This document shows positions 23,970-36,036 of a DNA stretch of 64,000 bases, one piece after another. Where the stretch lies: positions 1,178,001-1,242,000 of the forward strand of contig JAQFVV010012420.1 in assembly GCA_028023455.1 (NCBI GenBank), in the 5' to 3' direction. The position numbers and the translations under genes were made by a program. This stretch comes from Epiperipatus broadwayi. Lineage: Eukaryota > Onychophora > Udeonychophora > Euonychophora > Peripatidae. Under the pieces are notes generated by a model that searched no databases, was not told the origin of the DNA, and was given only the letters and a program-made list of their open reading frames with translations. Each line of letters begins with the position of its first letter. Position 1 is the first letter of the stretch.

Positions 23970-25574
23970 ATGGCCTCGTTGGAATGTTCCTCACTGCGGG
24001 AGCCTCATAGTATAGTGAATTTGGGGAGCCATGATATTTTTAGTTATTTGGAATCAATAAATTTTGAAACAGAAGATGATGATTATGATAGGGATTTGGA
24101 AAGTTATATCATTAATTATTGTCCAGAAATTATTATAGTTATTCAAGGTACCTCAGTAAGGGCTTTACTTGATTCAGGGAGTCAAATTTCCCTTATCTCT
24201 GAAAATTTTTATAATAAGCTTGCTGAAATCGATTCTGAAATCCCTATGTTGCCATTGAGACAGACACAGGTTATAATGGCAAATGGTCGAAAGGCAAAAT
24301 TGTTTACTCAGCAAGTATGGCTGAATGTGAGAATTAATTCAATTACAGTAGAACAAATCTTTTTGATTATGTCTGGACTTATTCATGAGGTCATAATAGG
24401 ATCCGACTTCATGAATCGGTTTGGATGTATTATCGATTATGCAAATCAGGAAATAATTATAAAAGGGGAAAAGCATAGTTTTAAGAGGTCAGTACCCATT
24501 AAGAGTGTAAATATACTAACCATCCAAGATAATTCTACAAAGTCAGATTTATATGCAAAGGTCGATGAATCATCTGAGTTAGATGACAACTATAAGCAAA
24601 GGTTTTTTCAGATACTATGTAGATATAAGGATGTGTTTTCTAAAAAGCCTGATGTGATAAAGGGATATGTGCATCGGATACGCTTGAGGGACTATAGCCC
24701 CTTCCAATGTAAAAGCTATCCTATCCCTCACCAATATAAAGATGAAGTAAGAAAACAAATTGATCAAATGGTTGAGTGGAAAATTATTAAGAAAAGTCCC
24801 TCAGCCTATAACAGTCCATTAGTGGTTGTTCGTAAAAAGAACGGGTCCATACGTATTTGCTTGGATGCGAGGTTCTTGAATCAGTTAACGGTTCCAGAAC
24901 GTGATGTTCCTCCTACTGTGCAGGAATTGCTCATTAAATTTAAGGACAAAAAGGTCTTTTCTACAGTTGACTTAACAGCTAGTTATTGGCAGGTATATTT
25001 GCATGATGAAGATCAGCAATACACTGCATTTAAATATGAGGGCTACTCATATGTGTTTAAAAGAATGCCTTTTGGGCTTATAAATAGTGGAGCTGGACTC
25101 CTCAGATGTTTAGACAAGGTATTGTCTGATGAAGTAAAGGGCATCATTACTATGTATGTAGATGATGTTGTGATTGCTTCTGAAAACATGTCAGAGCATT
25201 TTCATCATCTTAATATGTTTCTGAGAGAGTGTGAAGAGAAACATATTAAAATAAATTTAAAAAAGAGTAGAATAGCTGTTAAGGAGATACAATTTTTGGG
25301 ACATATTGTAGGATATGAGGGAATAAAACCGCATCCAGAGAAAATAAAGTCTATTCAAAATTTTCCCATTCCAGAGAATAGAAAGCAACTACGTTCTTTC
25401 CTTGGTGTCTGCAATTTTTATCATAGATTTTATGAAAATTTTGCATATGACACTGTTCATATATTAAATCTATTAAGGAAAGATGTGAAATGGAAATGGA
25501 CTGAGAACCACTCTATAGAATTTAAAAAAAATAAAATCAAATTTTCTAAATACTGTAATCTTATATTACCCTAA
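23970..25574 (+). CDS. pol: Pol N-terminal part: aspartic protease and reverse transcriptase
   Basis: 534 codons from the first ATG, but probably made as a Gag-Pol fusion by -1 frameshifting. Protease: LLDSGSQISLIS (catalytic D68-S-G) and IIGSDF near residues 142-147. Reverse transcriptase, about residues 240-430: NSPLVVVRKKNGSIRICLDA, FSTVDLTASYWQ (Asp334), MPFGLINSG (366-374), YVDD (396-399), then FLGHIVGYEGIKPHPEK and the RSFLGVCNFYHRF thumb/connection motif. The frame ends prematurely at 25572: an 8-A run at 25524-25531 appears to carry one extra A, since the other frame continues the family pattern (YYPNFQEIFYVQTD) into RNase H. Either this copy is mutated or the run length is misread. 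Confidence 0.93.
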   Translation: MASLECSSLREPHSIVNLGSHDIFSYLESINFETEDDDYDRDLESYIINYCPEIIIVIQGTSVRALLDSGSQISLISENFYNKLAEIDSEIPMLPLRQTQVIMANGRKAKLFTQQVWLNVRINSITVEQIFLIMSGLIHEVIIGSDFMNRFGCIIDYANQEIIIKGEKHSFKRSVPIKSVNILTIQDNSTKSDLYAKVDESSELDDNYKQRFFQILCRYKDVFSKKPDVIKGYVHRIRLRDYSPFQCKSYPIPHQYKDEVRKQIDQMVEWKIIKKSPSAYNSPLVVVRKKNGSIRICLDARFLNQLTVPERDVPPTVQELLIKFKDKKVFSTVDLTASYWQVYLHDEDQQYTAFKYEGYSYVFKRMPFGLINSGAGLLRCLDKVLSDEVKGIITMYVDDVVIASENMSEHFHHLNMFLRECEEKHIKINLKKSRIAVKEIQFLGHIVGYEGIKPHPEKIKSIQNFPIPENRKQLRSFLGVCNFYHRFYENFAYDTVHILNLLRKDVKWKWTENHSIEFKKNKIKFSKYCNLILP

Positions 25575-27261
25575 TTTCCAAGAAATATTTTATGTACAAA
25601 CTGACAGTAGTGGGTATGGTCTAGGAGTAGTTTTATTCCAGCTGGACCATGAAAAGAAGCCCCGTGTCTTATATTTCTTGAGTAGATTGTTGAAAGGTGC
25701 AGAATTACATTATACCACCACAGAAAAGGAAGCCTTGGCTGTTGTATGGGCTTTTCAAAAGCTTCGACAGTATCTGCTTGGATCTGAAATAGTTGTTATT
25801 ACAGATCACAAGAGTTTAGAGTTTATAAATCGAAGCTATCTAAATAGTGAAAGGCTAGTTAGGTGGAGTCTCTTCCTTCAACAATTTAATTATAAGGTTC
25901 AGTATTGTAAAGGAAAAGACAATATAGTAGCAGATATTCTAAGTAGGAATTCTGTCAAGATAGACACCTGTCACTTAAATCTCGATCATGCTTTTATCAC
26001 TGTAATCTCTCTGGTAGTTGATGAATCAGTGGAAAATGATTTAAAGAACTTAAAATTTTTACAATCTGGTGATCCAAAGTTGAGTGCTATTATTCAATAT
26101 TTGGATGCGGGGATTGAATCAATGGCCATAAAAAGAATAATCAAGAGTAAAGTAATTTTTAGATATAAGATGAGTGAAGGTCTGTTGTATTATAAGGTAA
26201 AGGAGGACCATGAACAATCATGGAGAGTTGTGATACCATCATGTATTAGAAATCGATTGATATATTATGTGCATTGTCTTTATGGACACTACGGACCCAG
26301 AAAGGTAGAATATGTCGTGCGCAGACTGTTTTACTGGCCTGGATTGTATGCGTCCATAATGAACAGGCTCAAATATTGTGAGATCTGTTTGAGATCTAAA
26401 TATGCTAACAAGTCATATGCTGGGGCATTGCAACCAATAATACCTGCTCATCCCAACGATCTCTTGGCAATTGATTTCTATGGGCCTTTACCAGCTTATA
26501 AAAGGTTTAAGTTTGTTTTGGTCACTTATGATGTCTTCTCCAAATTTGTAGGGGCATATCCGGTGACCAGGGCAAATTCAAAGAATGTAATTAAATGCTT
26601 GCAAGAAATACAATTTGTAAATATAGGGAAACCCAAGGCTATCTTGACAGACCATGCTACATCATTCCTATCTAAGGAGTGGAAAGGTTGGATTGAACGG
26701 CAGGGTATAAAACATATTCTGTGTTCAATTAGGAACCCACAATCTAACCCATGTGAAAGAGTTATGCGTGAGCTGGGTAGATTATTTAGGGTATACCTAG
26801 GAAGCAACCACCGTGCTTGGGTGAATAAATTAAAGGATGTCATTCACTATATAAATATAACACAGAATGAATCCACTAAATACACCCCAATGTATTTGCA
26901 CTTTGGATATAAAGAGCCCATATTAATTAAAGCACCATTACCTATTATAACTGAAGAAAAGGTAGATTATGATAATGACTTAGCAAAGGCTGGCCAGAAT
27001 TTGAGAGAGATGGGACAGAAAAGAATTACCCAAGCCTCTCATAAGCCTTGTATATTTAAAGTAGGAGATTTTGTATTTGTAAGAACTCCCCAAATCAGTG
27101 ACCCGCAGAATTATAAGTTCAAAAAGTTTTTGAATATATATGAGGGACCATTCCAAATAAAAAGAAAAGTGGGGGAGAATGCATTTCTCATAGAAACCCC
27201 GGAAGGTGAAAAAGGTACCTTCAATGCCCGAAGCTTAAAGCCAGTAGCACCACCCAATTAA
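25532..27261 (+). CDS. pol: Pol C-terminal part: RNase H and integrase (frameshifted from upstream pol)
   Basis: The frame is open from just after the A-run to 27261; the first ATG, at 25678, is internal and not a likely start. RNase H catalytic residues: QTDSSGYG (near 25603), TEKEALAVVWAF, TDHKSLEF, NIVADILSR. Counting from 25678, the integrase has an HHCC zinc finger H199, H204, C234, C237, then catalytic D266 (LAIDFYGPL), D325 (LTDHATSF) and E360 (NPCERVMREL), a perfect D-D35E spacing. The C-terminal GDFVFVRTP...FLNIYEGPFQI segment matches the GPY/F-type domain of Ty3 integrases. No chromodomain is seen. All catalytic residues are present, so the only visible lesion is the upstream frameshift. 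Confidence 0.93.
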
Positions 27262-28432
27262 ATAAAAAGACATTCACTAAAGTAACTTTATTAGTATGTC
27301 TCATGATATTTATTATTATGACCAAAAGTCATTAGTAATAGTGTAGATACACATATGAAAGACTAAAAAAAAAAAAAATAGAGTGAGAAATATTTATAGT
27401 CAAAGTACTTTTGAAGATTTTCATTGTATAGTATGCAAATACTGTTTAAAATTAAACCTTGTAGAATTGACTGATGATGGTGAATGTGTTATTTAATGCA
27501 TTGGAGATGTAGAGTGTAAGATTTTAATGTCTGTGCTATTTGTAAATTGTAAATATTTGTATGGTTAAGTCTTTTCTTTGAGGAAGTTGGCAGAACTATA
27601 GATGTGTGTTGTGGCTCATAACTCTATATAAAATTATATTGAAGTCTGAAGTCGACAGATGTCCCAGACTTATTATTGTTCATTGGCAGGTAGGAAGAAA
27701 TCCTTAATGGCAGGATTTATCTTTTAATATGAGTTATAATTTTAAAGAGAAATGTTTAGTAGTTTCCCTAACCTGTATAAAATAAAGCTATTCAAACATA
27801 AATGTCCCTGATTAGCATCAATGTAGAGCACAGCTTAGTTTGTAAAGTAGTTGTCAGATCCTCCAGAAATTAAAATTAGATTTGATTGACATTTAATCAG
27901 TTTACTTTAGTATTAGAAGTGATTTAAAAATGGGATATCTCTATTGTTTTGAATCTCCAGCTCACTGTATGAGTTAATTTTCATTTGTTTAGATTATTTT
28001 ATAGGAAAAGTGACTTTAAAGGTTGATATTTTCAATGTCCAAAGCAGGAATTGAATAAATATAAGATATTAATTAACTAAAGTTACATTCTCATTTTATG
28101 ACAATATTGAATGTTTAAAATTTAGGCCCATAGTAGTGTCACTGAAGTGAACTACAGATATGTCTAAAGAAAATAATAATAAAAGCTATTGTTGAGTTTT
28201 AAGAAAATAAAACCGTGAATATATATATATTTTAACAATGCAATAAAAATATATGATTATTAGAGAGTAACTAATAATATTTGGCTTATAAATGAATTTT
28301 GTTCCATAATATATTTGGCTTGTATGAAGCAAATACTAAATGATTTTCTTGTTTGACTCTAATTTTAGAGCATTGTTGTCCAGAAAGTTGCAGAGAGGAA
28401 TATAAAGATGTAATAATTTGATTGTGAAATTC

Positions 28433-28463
<31 letters not shown>

Positions 28464-28669
28464 TAGGTAAACTAATTAGACAAGCATAAATGGAATGAAC
28501 GAATTCCACATTGCTTCTATGAGAATAAGATATTTGAAAATTTTTACTAACATTTCAAATGATATTAAAATCAAGACAGATGGAAATGATAGACGTTTAT
28601 CTGTGCAGAAATTAAAATGTTTAATGATTTTAGAGAAGGGAAAAAGTGTCTTTATTTTTTTTTTCTCTG
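27262..28669 (+). other. Non-coding 3' internal region of the Ty3-type element
   Basis: 1.4 kb between pol and the polypurine tract has no ORF of note and no envelope gene. It contains a long A-run (about 28435-28457). Its function is unknown. Confidence 0.7.
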
Positions 28670-28683
28670 TAGAGGGGAGATGT
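28670..28683 (+). promoter_or_regulatory. Polypurine tract of the Ty3-type element
   Basis: AGAGGGGAGATGT lies directly before the 3' LTR start (28684). It is the expected primer for plus-strand DNA synthesis. Confidence 0.75.
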
Positions 28684-31600
28684 TGTGAATGTTCAGATTG
28701 ATGATCCAGGTATATATATATATAAAAAAAAAAAAATAAATAAATAAAGAAGTTTGTTGATCTTATTTGATTTTTCCTTTGCTTAATAGATAGATAATGT
28801 AAGATCTTGGAAATGTAAATTTAAATTTGATCACCATGGCAACCTTAAAGCTTTTAAATAGAATTATATACTGTTGATTCTAGCTTTAAAATAAAAATAA
28901 CTTCACTATAATCAAACTTAAGAAAAACATATAAATAAATAAATTTATTTAAAAAAAAACAAACAAACAATTCAGTACAATATAAGTTTACCTAAATAGG
29001 ATCGATATTATTTTACATATTTCATATATGAATGCAGTCACCATAGTAACATTATTACATACAGTTCAATGTTTTTATGTTGTGTATATTTGTTTATAAA
29101 TTAATTTAAAAAAATATTATTATTAAAAAATATAGATATGTGTAAATTATTGATGTTTATCAAGTAAATAAAAGGTTGTTATATCAATTTTGTATTTTGG
29201 TTTGTAAATAATAAAAAAATTGTAATCGAATTTGGATTTAATTTTCATGTATCTTTTTCTCCAAACTTACCTTACAAACCGCGCGAAAACTACTATAAAA
29301 AAATTGATAAAATTGAGGTTTATTTGAGTAATATTGGATGGTCATCAAGATACGAAAAACGTCAGAAAGAGAACCTATAAAAAAGACGCGACAGAATATA
29401 ACAGGATCTTTTTTTTTTATCATTTTGCTATAGTCAAGGACAGACCTATTTTCTGTGTCTTAACAAATAAAGTTTTTCAATATTTTTTTTTGTGTGTAAA
29501 ACCATAAAACATGGAAAAATAGTGGAATTATCTGCCCGTTCAATCATTTAGAGGGCAGTTGCGAAAAGTTTCCGGGGAAGCGGCAGCAAAGTGTAAAAAA
29601 AAAAAAGAAACCTATGAAGTAAAAAAAAAAAAAAAATGCTTTATAAAAAAAAAATGGATTTGCGTAAACATCGTCTCACGAGTAAAGGAACAGGGACCAA
29701 CTGGATCAATTCACATCATAAAAGGGATAATCAAAGTGCACTCACCTCTTCGGACAGAAAAAGAAAACTTTTAGTGAAGCATTATAAAGTTTGCGATTAT
29801 TATTTCTGACAAAGAAACTTCTCTTTACACCATAAGAACTGAAGTCAATCAATGGGCCAATAAATAGTGAACGAACAGACTCATATATATATGGTATGAT
29901 TTTTTTTTTTTATATAAAATGTGCGTGTATTAATTTTTTTTTTATATGTAATAAAAGGGGATGATTTTTTTTTAGTTATCTCTAAAAGTAATATAATTTA
30001 TTAAATGAAAATGATCGGAAAGACTCAAATATATTTATTATTTCATATTCATTTATCCATTATTATTTTGATAAACAAATAGATTTTGATACCCTCCTAT
30101 TTCACATCTTTGGTATCAGTTATATGTAAATTTTTTTAGCAAAATATCCAAAAGCCTTTCCCTTCATTTACTCATTCATTTTTTTTTGTCGTTATCGTTG
30201 TCGCAACACATTTAGAGATACACATAGCAATTCTATCATTTTTATTTAGTCAACCAATCTAAAATATAAAGTCATTTCCGATGTATTTTATCATTAATCT
30301 TGCCAATTTTCTTTTATATAATCCAATAAATTGAGTTAATTTAAATATCAAGACTAGTTTAATTATTTTGTTTTATTTGGATTGCATAAGACGTAGCTAT
30401 TTAAGTAACAAGATTCAAACTCAGCTTGGTAAGTGAATTAGAATATAAGATAAGGTATGTTTTGCTTATTAGTATTTTATTTTGTTTCCATATGAATTTT
30501 ATATTTACATTTGCATTCGAATATTATATATATATATATTCTCATTTATCTTAGTTAATATTACAAAGTCAATCATTTCATGTTTGTCTGATTCCGTCAT
30601 AAAAATCTAAATAGATCGTACTTTATCGTTTGGTTCAGAATAATTCGTCTTGGATATTTTTCTTAAACTCCTATAAAATGAAGAGAATAAACTTCATTGA
30701 CCGATTTAATTGAATATTGTTTTGATTTGTATAAATATCAATTATAATCATATGTTTTAATTGTTGCCGGTCAATTTTTATTCAATTGTTTAAAATTTCA
30801 AACAGATTGTATTAATACTCACAGGTGAATAAACATCCAATAGAAACTTGATATGTCTTTTATGTAATGTGGTTGGACATTGTAGAGTTAGAGATGAGCT
30901 AATAGAGTGTTGATATTAAACTCCAGTGAAGTATTCTATTTTAAAACATAAACGAAGCACTAATTAAGCATCACTTTATTGGAAGATATTTATAAATTAT
31001 TTATAAATTATTTTGTAGCTTCTTAGTAAACCATAGACGTATATTAATTTGTTTAAACATTTAAGTGAGTGCATAAATTTTCAAAGTGTTTATAAAATTA
31101 TAATAAAACCAGTTGATGCCAACAGAAAATTATTAATTAAAGATTGAAGTAGAAAGAATTGTATATCGCTTATTGACACGAGTGTTTATCTTTCTATTTA
31201 GCGTTTATTAAAATAGATATATATATATTTGGGTTCAAGTATTATTTTGTTTTGATATTTAAATAATGTCTATATGTAAACAAATGTTTTGTAAAGTACT
31301 ATTACAGGTACTTAGAAGCTTATCCATTAAGTTAAAAAGGCAGCATCTTTAAATAATAAAGTAGATTTAAATTACTATAACAGTAACAGGCTAATAAAAT
31401 ATATATTGGAATCTGTTTTAGTTATTAATTGGATTTGATTTTGATTAGATTGCCAATCAAGTAGTTAGCCTAATCCTATATTATTGTTTAGGGCAATAGT
31501 AGTTGGTTTCACTGCTCTTTGCAATTTATGTTGTAATTGTGATGGATTTGTTGATGTCTGGAGCAGATAGTCTCATTATTCCTTCATTTCACATATAACT

Positions 31601-31847
31601 TAAGTAAATTAAACTTTAAGAGAGATTATTTGTGCTTTGTGATGGTTTATTACATAACGGCGACCCGATTGAGCTAGACCAGATTAATTTAAATTAGATT
31701 TTTAGATTTTTTTTATCAGATCAGATTGATCATCCTAACCATCACCTTCATCCATCAATTCAATCAGTTACAAATTGGCACCAACATTTTGGGCCTTCTT
31801 TCTTCAATTTAAATGGAATACAGCATTCAACAATTCCGACGGTTACA
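28684..31847 (+). repeat. 3' LTR of the Ty3-type element (3164 bp)
   Basis: Near-identical to 18551-21709. Ends GGTTACA and is followed by ATAT, which matches the four bases before the 5' LTR. Confidence 0.95.
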
Positions 31848-31996
31848 ATATATGTATAATCAAAACGAGTTATAAATTTCGTAACTTGCTTTAAGCTTGC
31901 ATTTTATGATCACTAGATGGAGCTTTACCAATAGCTCCTAACAAGCTTTGTTTACATAAATTCCGAAAGAGATAGAATTCAAAATCTCTATCATTG

Positions 31997-32060
31997 TCAC
32001 CCACCACCAGACCGGCTGGTTTTGAGCTTATTGACTCACATCAGTGAAGGCCTGGGAGAC
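31997..32060 (-). ncRNA. Hammerhead-like motif, family 3, minus copy
   Basis: On the minus strand: CTTCA, CTGATGTGAG, a CAATAAG loop stem, AAAACC, GGTC. It shares with the plus copy a 2-nt excess in the core and keeps the GUC triplet, but GAAA has become AAAA. Confidence 0.4.
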
Positions 32061-32646
32061 TAGAAACTAGATCTAAATACCAACCCTAAAATCAGCATTA
32101 TCAAACCCATTTCTATCAGTTTGAAAGCATGAATTTATCAGACACATAATGTCTTCAAACCCAGCTTAACAAACTAGATAGCTATATGGGTCTGTAATCA
32201 ATTCAGTTTCACCATATAGTAAAAAGCTCTGCAATATATAGCATTGTAAAAACCTTCAAAGGTATATTTATGATAATCAAAACAAGTTATAAATTTTGCA
32301 ACTTGCTTTAAGCTCTTTCAGTGTTTATGTAAACAAAGCTTGTTAGGAGCTATTGGTAAAGCTCCATCTAGTGATCATAAAATGCAAGCTTAAAGCAAGT
32401 TACAAAATTTATAACTTGTTTTGATTATCATAAATGAACCTTTGAAGGTTTTTGCAATGCTATATATTGCCCAGCCTTTTACTATATGGTGAAACTGAAC
32501 TGATTTCAGACCCATATAGCTAGCTAGTTTGTTAAGCTGGGTTTGAAGACATTATGTGTCTGATAAATTCATGCGTTCAAAGTGATAGAAATGTGTTTGA
32601 TAAATGCTGATTTTAGAGTTGGTATTTAGATCTAATTTCTAGTCTC

Positions 32647-32706
32647 CCACCTTTCACTGACATGAGCTAATAAGCTAGAAACCAGTTGGTCTGGAGGTGA
32701 GTGACA
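32647..32706 (+). ncRNA. Hammerhead-like motif with non-canonical core, family 3
   Basis: CACCTTTCA, CTGACATGA, AGCT-AATA-AGCT (perfect stem II), A, GAAA, CC-AGTT-GG (stem III), GTC, TGGAGGTG. Stem I pairs over 8 bp with one bulged T, and the GUC cleavage triplet is in place. The core reads CUGA-CA-UGA instead of CUGAUGA, and the minus copy has TG at the same place. This is either a decayed hammerhead or an unusual variant. Confidence 0.45.
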
Positions 32707-32794
32707 ACAATAGAGATTTTGAATTCTATCACTTTCAGCATTTATGTAAACAAAGCTTGTTAGAAGCTATTGGTAAAGCTCCATCTAGTGATTA

Positions 32795-33960
32795 TATATA
32801 TTGTGCCCTTATGCTTAGTACAGACAGTTTAAGTAGGGTTTGAAATGTAACAATTTTTTTTAAAAAATTAAATTTATGTTAGTTTGCAATATGTTAGAAT
32901 GATTTTATAAGTAGTATGAGTTTAAACTTAGTAAATAGAAACATGTAAAGAGATTTTAAATATTTTAAAGGCATTTTAATAGAAGCTAAGTAATAAAAAA
33001 ATAATATATCATATAAAAGATAAAATTAATTTATATTTATTATAGTAATTGATACAATAATAATACAATAGTTAAAAATCAGTAACAAATATTATATATA
33101 ATGTATTTAATGTGTTTTAAAATAATTATTTGTTTAAATTATTATTTAGATAATAAATAATTTAACATTAGTCTTATATATTGTGAAAGTGTCCCATGGT
33201 TAAAGGTGTGTGTATTGTATGTGAGCTTTCATGTGTTAGGGAAAGAAAAACATTGATTTCTAGTTTTGTTAGTAAAATTAGATATATTTTAAAAGTTGCA
33301 AAATTAAGTCTAGAGATAGTATTTCTAAAATTAATAATTAAAATTATGTTGTTTAGATATAATATTTTGCTTTAAAAATTAATATTTCAGGTCATTAAAA
33401 TATTTAAATTGTTTTAATAAAGTTATTTGATATTTTAATAAAAATCTTTAATATTTAAAATATTGAATAACTCTAATATAATATCTCATAAATGATGAGT
33501 CATAATTAAAAAGAATTATTAAAGATACATTTAATTTTTATTTAACTTAGCAAGTGTTTTAAAAGCAGAATTAACCAATGAAATTACTAGATCAAATCGA
33601 TATAAAAGGAGATGTTCGATCAAGTCTAGACAATGCAGTGTAGTGTCAGTGATTGTGAAATTTATTATCAATACTTTTTTATTTGTTCAATTGTTTTAAA
33701 ATAGTAATTTTTTATAATCATTATTATTTTCATTTTAAAAGTTTTTAAAAGTACAATTAAGTAATTATTTTAAATAATGCCTGATTAGAAATCAGTTATT
33801 CCCTATCAGAAAGTTTTACTTGAAGCTTAATTAAAAACTATGGTTTTTATAGAAAATGATAGTAGTCACTTAAGAGTGGGTACAATGTTTACCAAATGCT
33901 GAGAAGTATTTAACCATAAAATTCAAGAAGATTTTGAGATATGTAAAGACTTTGAATTTA
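32795..33960. other. AT-rich non-coding stretch
   Basis: No gene or recognisable repeat. Confidence 0.5.
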
Positions 33961-33964
33961 ATAT

Positions 33965-36032
33965 TGTAACGATATATAAATATGTCGTTACATTTATTTA
34001 AAATAAAAACTTAAAAGTTCGCAAATAAAAGTAAAAAACTAAATGCTAAAATTAAAATGTTTGTTAAACGTATATACATTCGCACAGATGCCAAACTTTA
34101 AAAATATTTTTTAAAAAAAAAAAACAAATAAATAAGTATTTGAACGTACTTTTTTATAATAAAAAAAAGTATAAGATTTAAAAATAAAAACAGGTATTAA
34201 TTAATTCTTGTAATCTGTAAATGGAAATGATTGTTTATAAATTGTTTGAAAAGCAAGCTAGCCGTGGGCTCTTGTATAATTAAAATGATCTGATGAAAGA
34301 TAGATAAGAAAAAAAAGAGAAATTAGCTTGACCAATGGAAGCACTAAGCCTTGGCTCGGACCCTAACGAAAGTGATGGATTAATGACGTTTTGTTGATTG
34401 AATCTGTGTGATTAATATAAAAAGGGAAATACAGTTTTTTCGGACAGTTCCAGCATTGTGTGTTTGAGAATTGTGGTAGGACGCACATACCACACTCTCT
34501 ATTTAAAAGAAAAATGAAAAGACTGTGATACCTTGAACCAGCTATTGCCATCTCCAGGACATTATCTTCCAATGGAGGCATCGCGGGAATTAAAAGCAGA
34601 AACCTGGACTCTTCTACCATAAGCTATATGAAATGAACAATTATTAAAATCAATTACGAACTTTCGTCAAGTTTTACAAATTAATAAACAAGCCAACTTA
34701 AATGTTAAAACGGATTCTTATCTGACTTTTGCAAGTTTTTAAATCAAATTAATAATGTTTAATTTTATATGTTTTCCGATTGATAAAAATCATTTCCATT
34801 TTTTTTTCTTTCTTATTGTATAAATTGTTTATTGTTTAAATTTTAATTGATGAAATTTAAGGTTGGGTATAGACATTGCATAGATTCGTTAGCGGTTGAT
34901 AATGTTGTGGTTTTCACATTCGATTAGAATATATGTCAATGATATCACTGCAAGCATCTTACGATGAATGCTAATGGGATTTGTATATTCCCTATGCAAG
35001 TGACGTTTATCGATGATTTTGTATTTTGATCGGTTGTGTTCAATTTGGAATGTTTTTGACCGTGGAATCTGTGCAGCTGATCTGTACTAAACATTTTAAA
35101 ACAAATTTTATAAAATGCATTTGTGCGAATGTATCTAAATGTTAAATTTAAGTCGGGCGTGAATGGCTATATAGATTTGTAAAGTTATATTAGGGGAGGG
35201 TAATCTTAGGTTATTTGTGTCGTTGTTGAATTGGGTCAATGGATTGGATATATTTGTGTAATTAGTAGATGTAGTATAAGTTTCGCTACGTGCAGAATCG
35301 CTGAATACACCGCACCAACTTTTTGCCTATGGATGGGATTGTAAGTCGGCAAAACAGATCGTGGTCCCTTCCTATGGAGGTTTTATTTTATTGTTCTTCT
35401 TGCTATACAGACGTCATATTCCTGTATTGGACAAGAGTCAATGTTTTCTCTAACTACACTGTTCAGATTTCCGTTCCTGACAGTATAGTATATTTGTGCT
35501 GTTGTATTTTCATGCTACATTGAATACATAAATGTATCAGATGGATTGATGCCAGTTTGACTGCGAATTTTAGCCTAAGGTTAAATAGGGATAGAATGTT
35601 TTATTTTCAAATGCAAATCTATGTAGTCTATTCATACTTGACCATCTAAATAAAATATTAAACTCATTGAAATTAATGTAAATGTACAATTAAAGAGTAA
35701 TATAAAAATCTAAAAATATTAAACCTATTCCTCGAATTTAGAATGATTTTATATGTGCGTAAATAAATATTTTTATGTGTTAATTTCTGGCAGTGGCTTT
35801 TATTCTTTTATATTTAAGATATAAATGAAGATGTAGATTTTTATCTCTGCATCTCCGCTGAGCTAGTGACTTGGGCTAACGATCGGAATATTTAAATAAA
35901 GTGGAATCTTAACAGCGCGTATCTGCCTACTCTATAAATTTTTCTAGGTTTAAATGCCTAGATGGCGCCTTGTAGAGCAGATATCGTAGTTTTCGGTTAG
36001 ATTCGATCTTCACTTTCATTTCGATCGTTATA
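33965..36032 (+). mobile_element. Solo LTR, copy A
   Basis: Starts TGTAACGA (first 28 bp form a hairpin with TCGTTACA) and ends about GATCGTTATA. It is flanked by ATAT at 33961-33964 and 36033-36036. It shares several blocks with 46566-48747 (for example AAGTCGGGCGTGAATGGC at 35151 and 47594, and the final TTTCTGGCAGTGGCTT block). There is no internal region on either side, so it is a solo LTR, probably left by LTR-LTR recombination. Blocks near 34862-35130 and 35150-35660 are in the opposite order in copy B. The strand follows the TG...A orientation and is not proven by coding sequence. Confidence 0.7.
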
Positions 36033-36036
36033 ATAT

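Larger units (their letters stand above)
18551..31847 (+). mobile_element. Full-length Ty3-type LTR retrotransposon with giant LTRs
   Basis: The element is 13.3 kb with two near-identical LTRs of about 3.16 kb (TGTGAATG...GGTTACA), a primer-binding site, gag, pol (PR-RT-RNaseH-IN, the Ty3 order) and a polypurine tract. It is flanked by ATAT (18547-18550 and 31848-31851). No envelope gene is seen; the 1.4 kb after pol is non-coding. LTR differences are few single-base changes and short-repeat length changes, which indicates a recent insertion. Pol is interrupted once by an A-run frameshift, so this copy is probably defective for Pol unless the extra base is a sequencing error. Confidence 0.95.
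31853..32794 (-). mobile_element. Hammerhead-like inverted/tandem repeat, family 3
   Basis: A minus-oriented monomer (31853 to about 32325) is joined to about 1.1 plus-oriented monomers; ATTTATGTAAACAAAGCTTGTT-type sequence recurs near 32330 and 32740, so the unit is about 410-470 bp. The minus end extends about 54 nt beyond the equivalent of the plus end, the same asymmetry as families 1 and 2. No clean 12-15-bp target duplication could be found, because the left edge is AT-repeat DNA into which the Ty3-type element inserted. No coding capacity. Confidence 0.6.

Noticed and set aside
27470-27490. CTGATGATGG as a hammerhead core
   Set aside because: No GAAA or pairing stems follow.
27262-28669. 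An envelope gene after pol
   Set aside because: No open frame of useful length, no signal peptide or membrane segment.
29559-29774. Lysine-rich 71-codon frame in the 3' LTR
   Set aside because: Open only because of A-run lengths; the same frame is broken in the 5' LTR.
34363-34620. 85-codon minus-strand frame
   Set aside because: Inside solo LTR copy A; the counterpart in copy B is not open.
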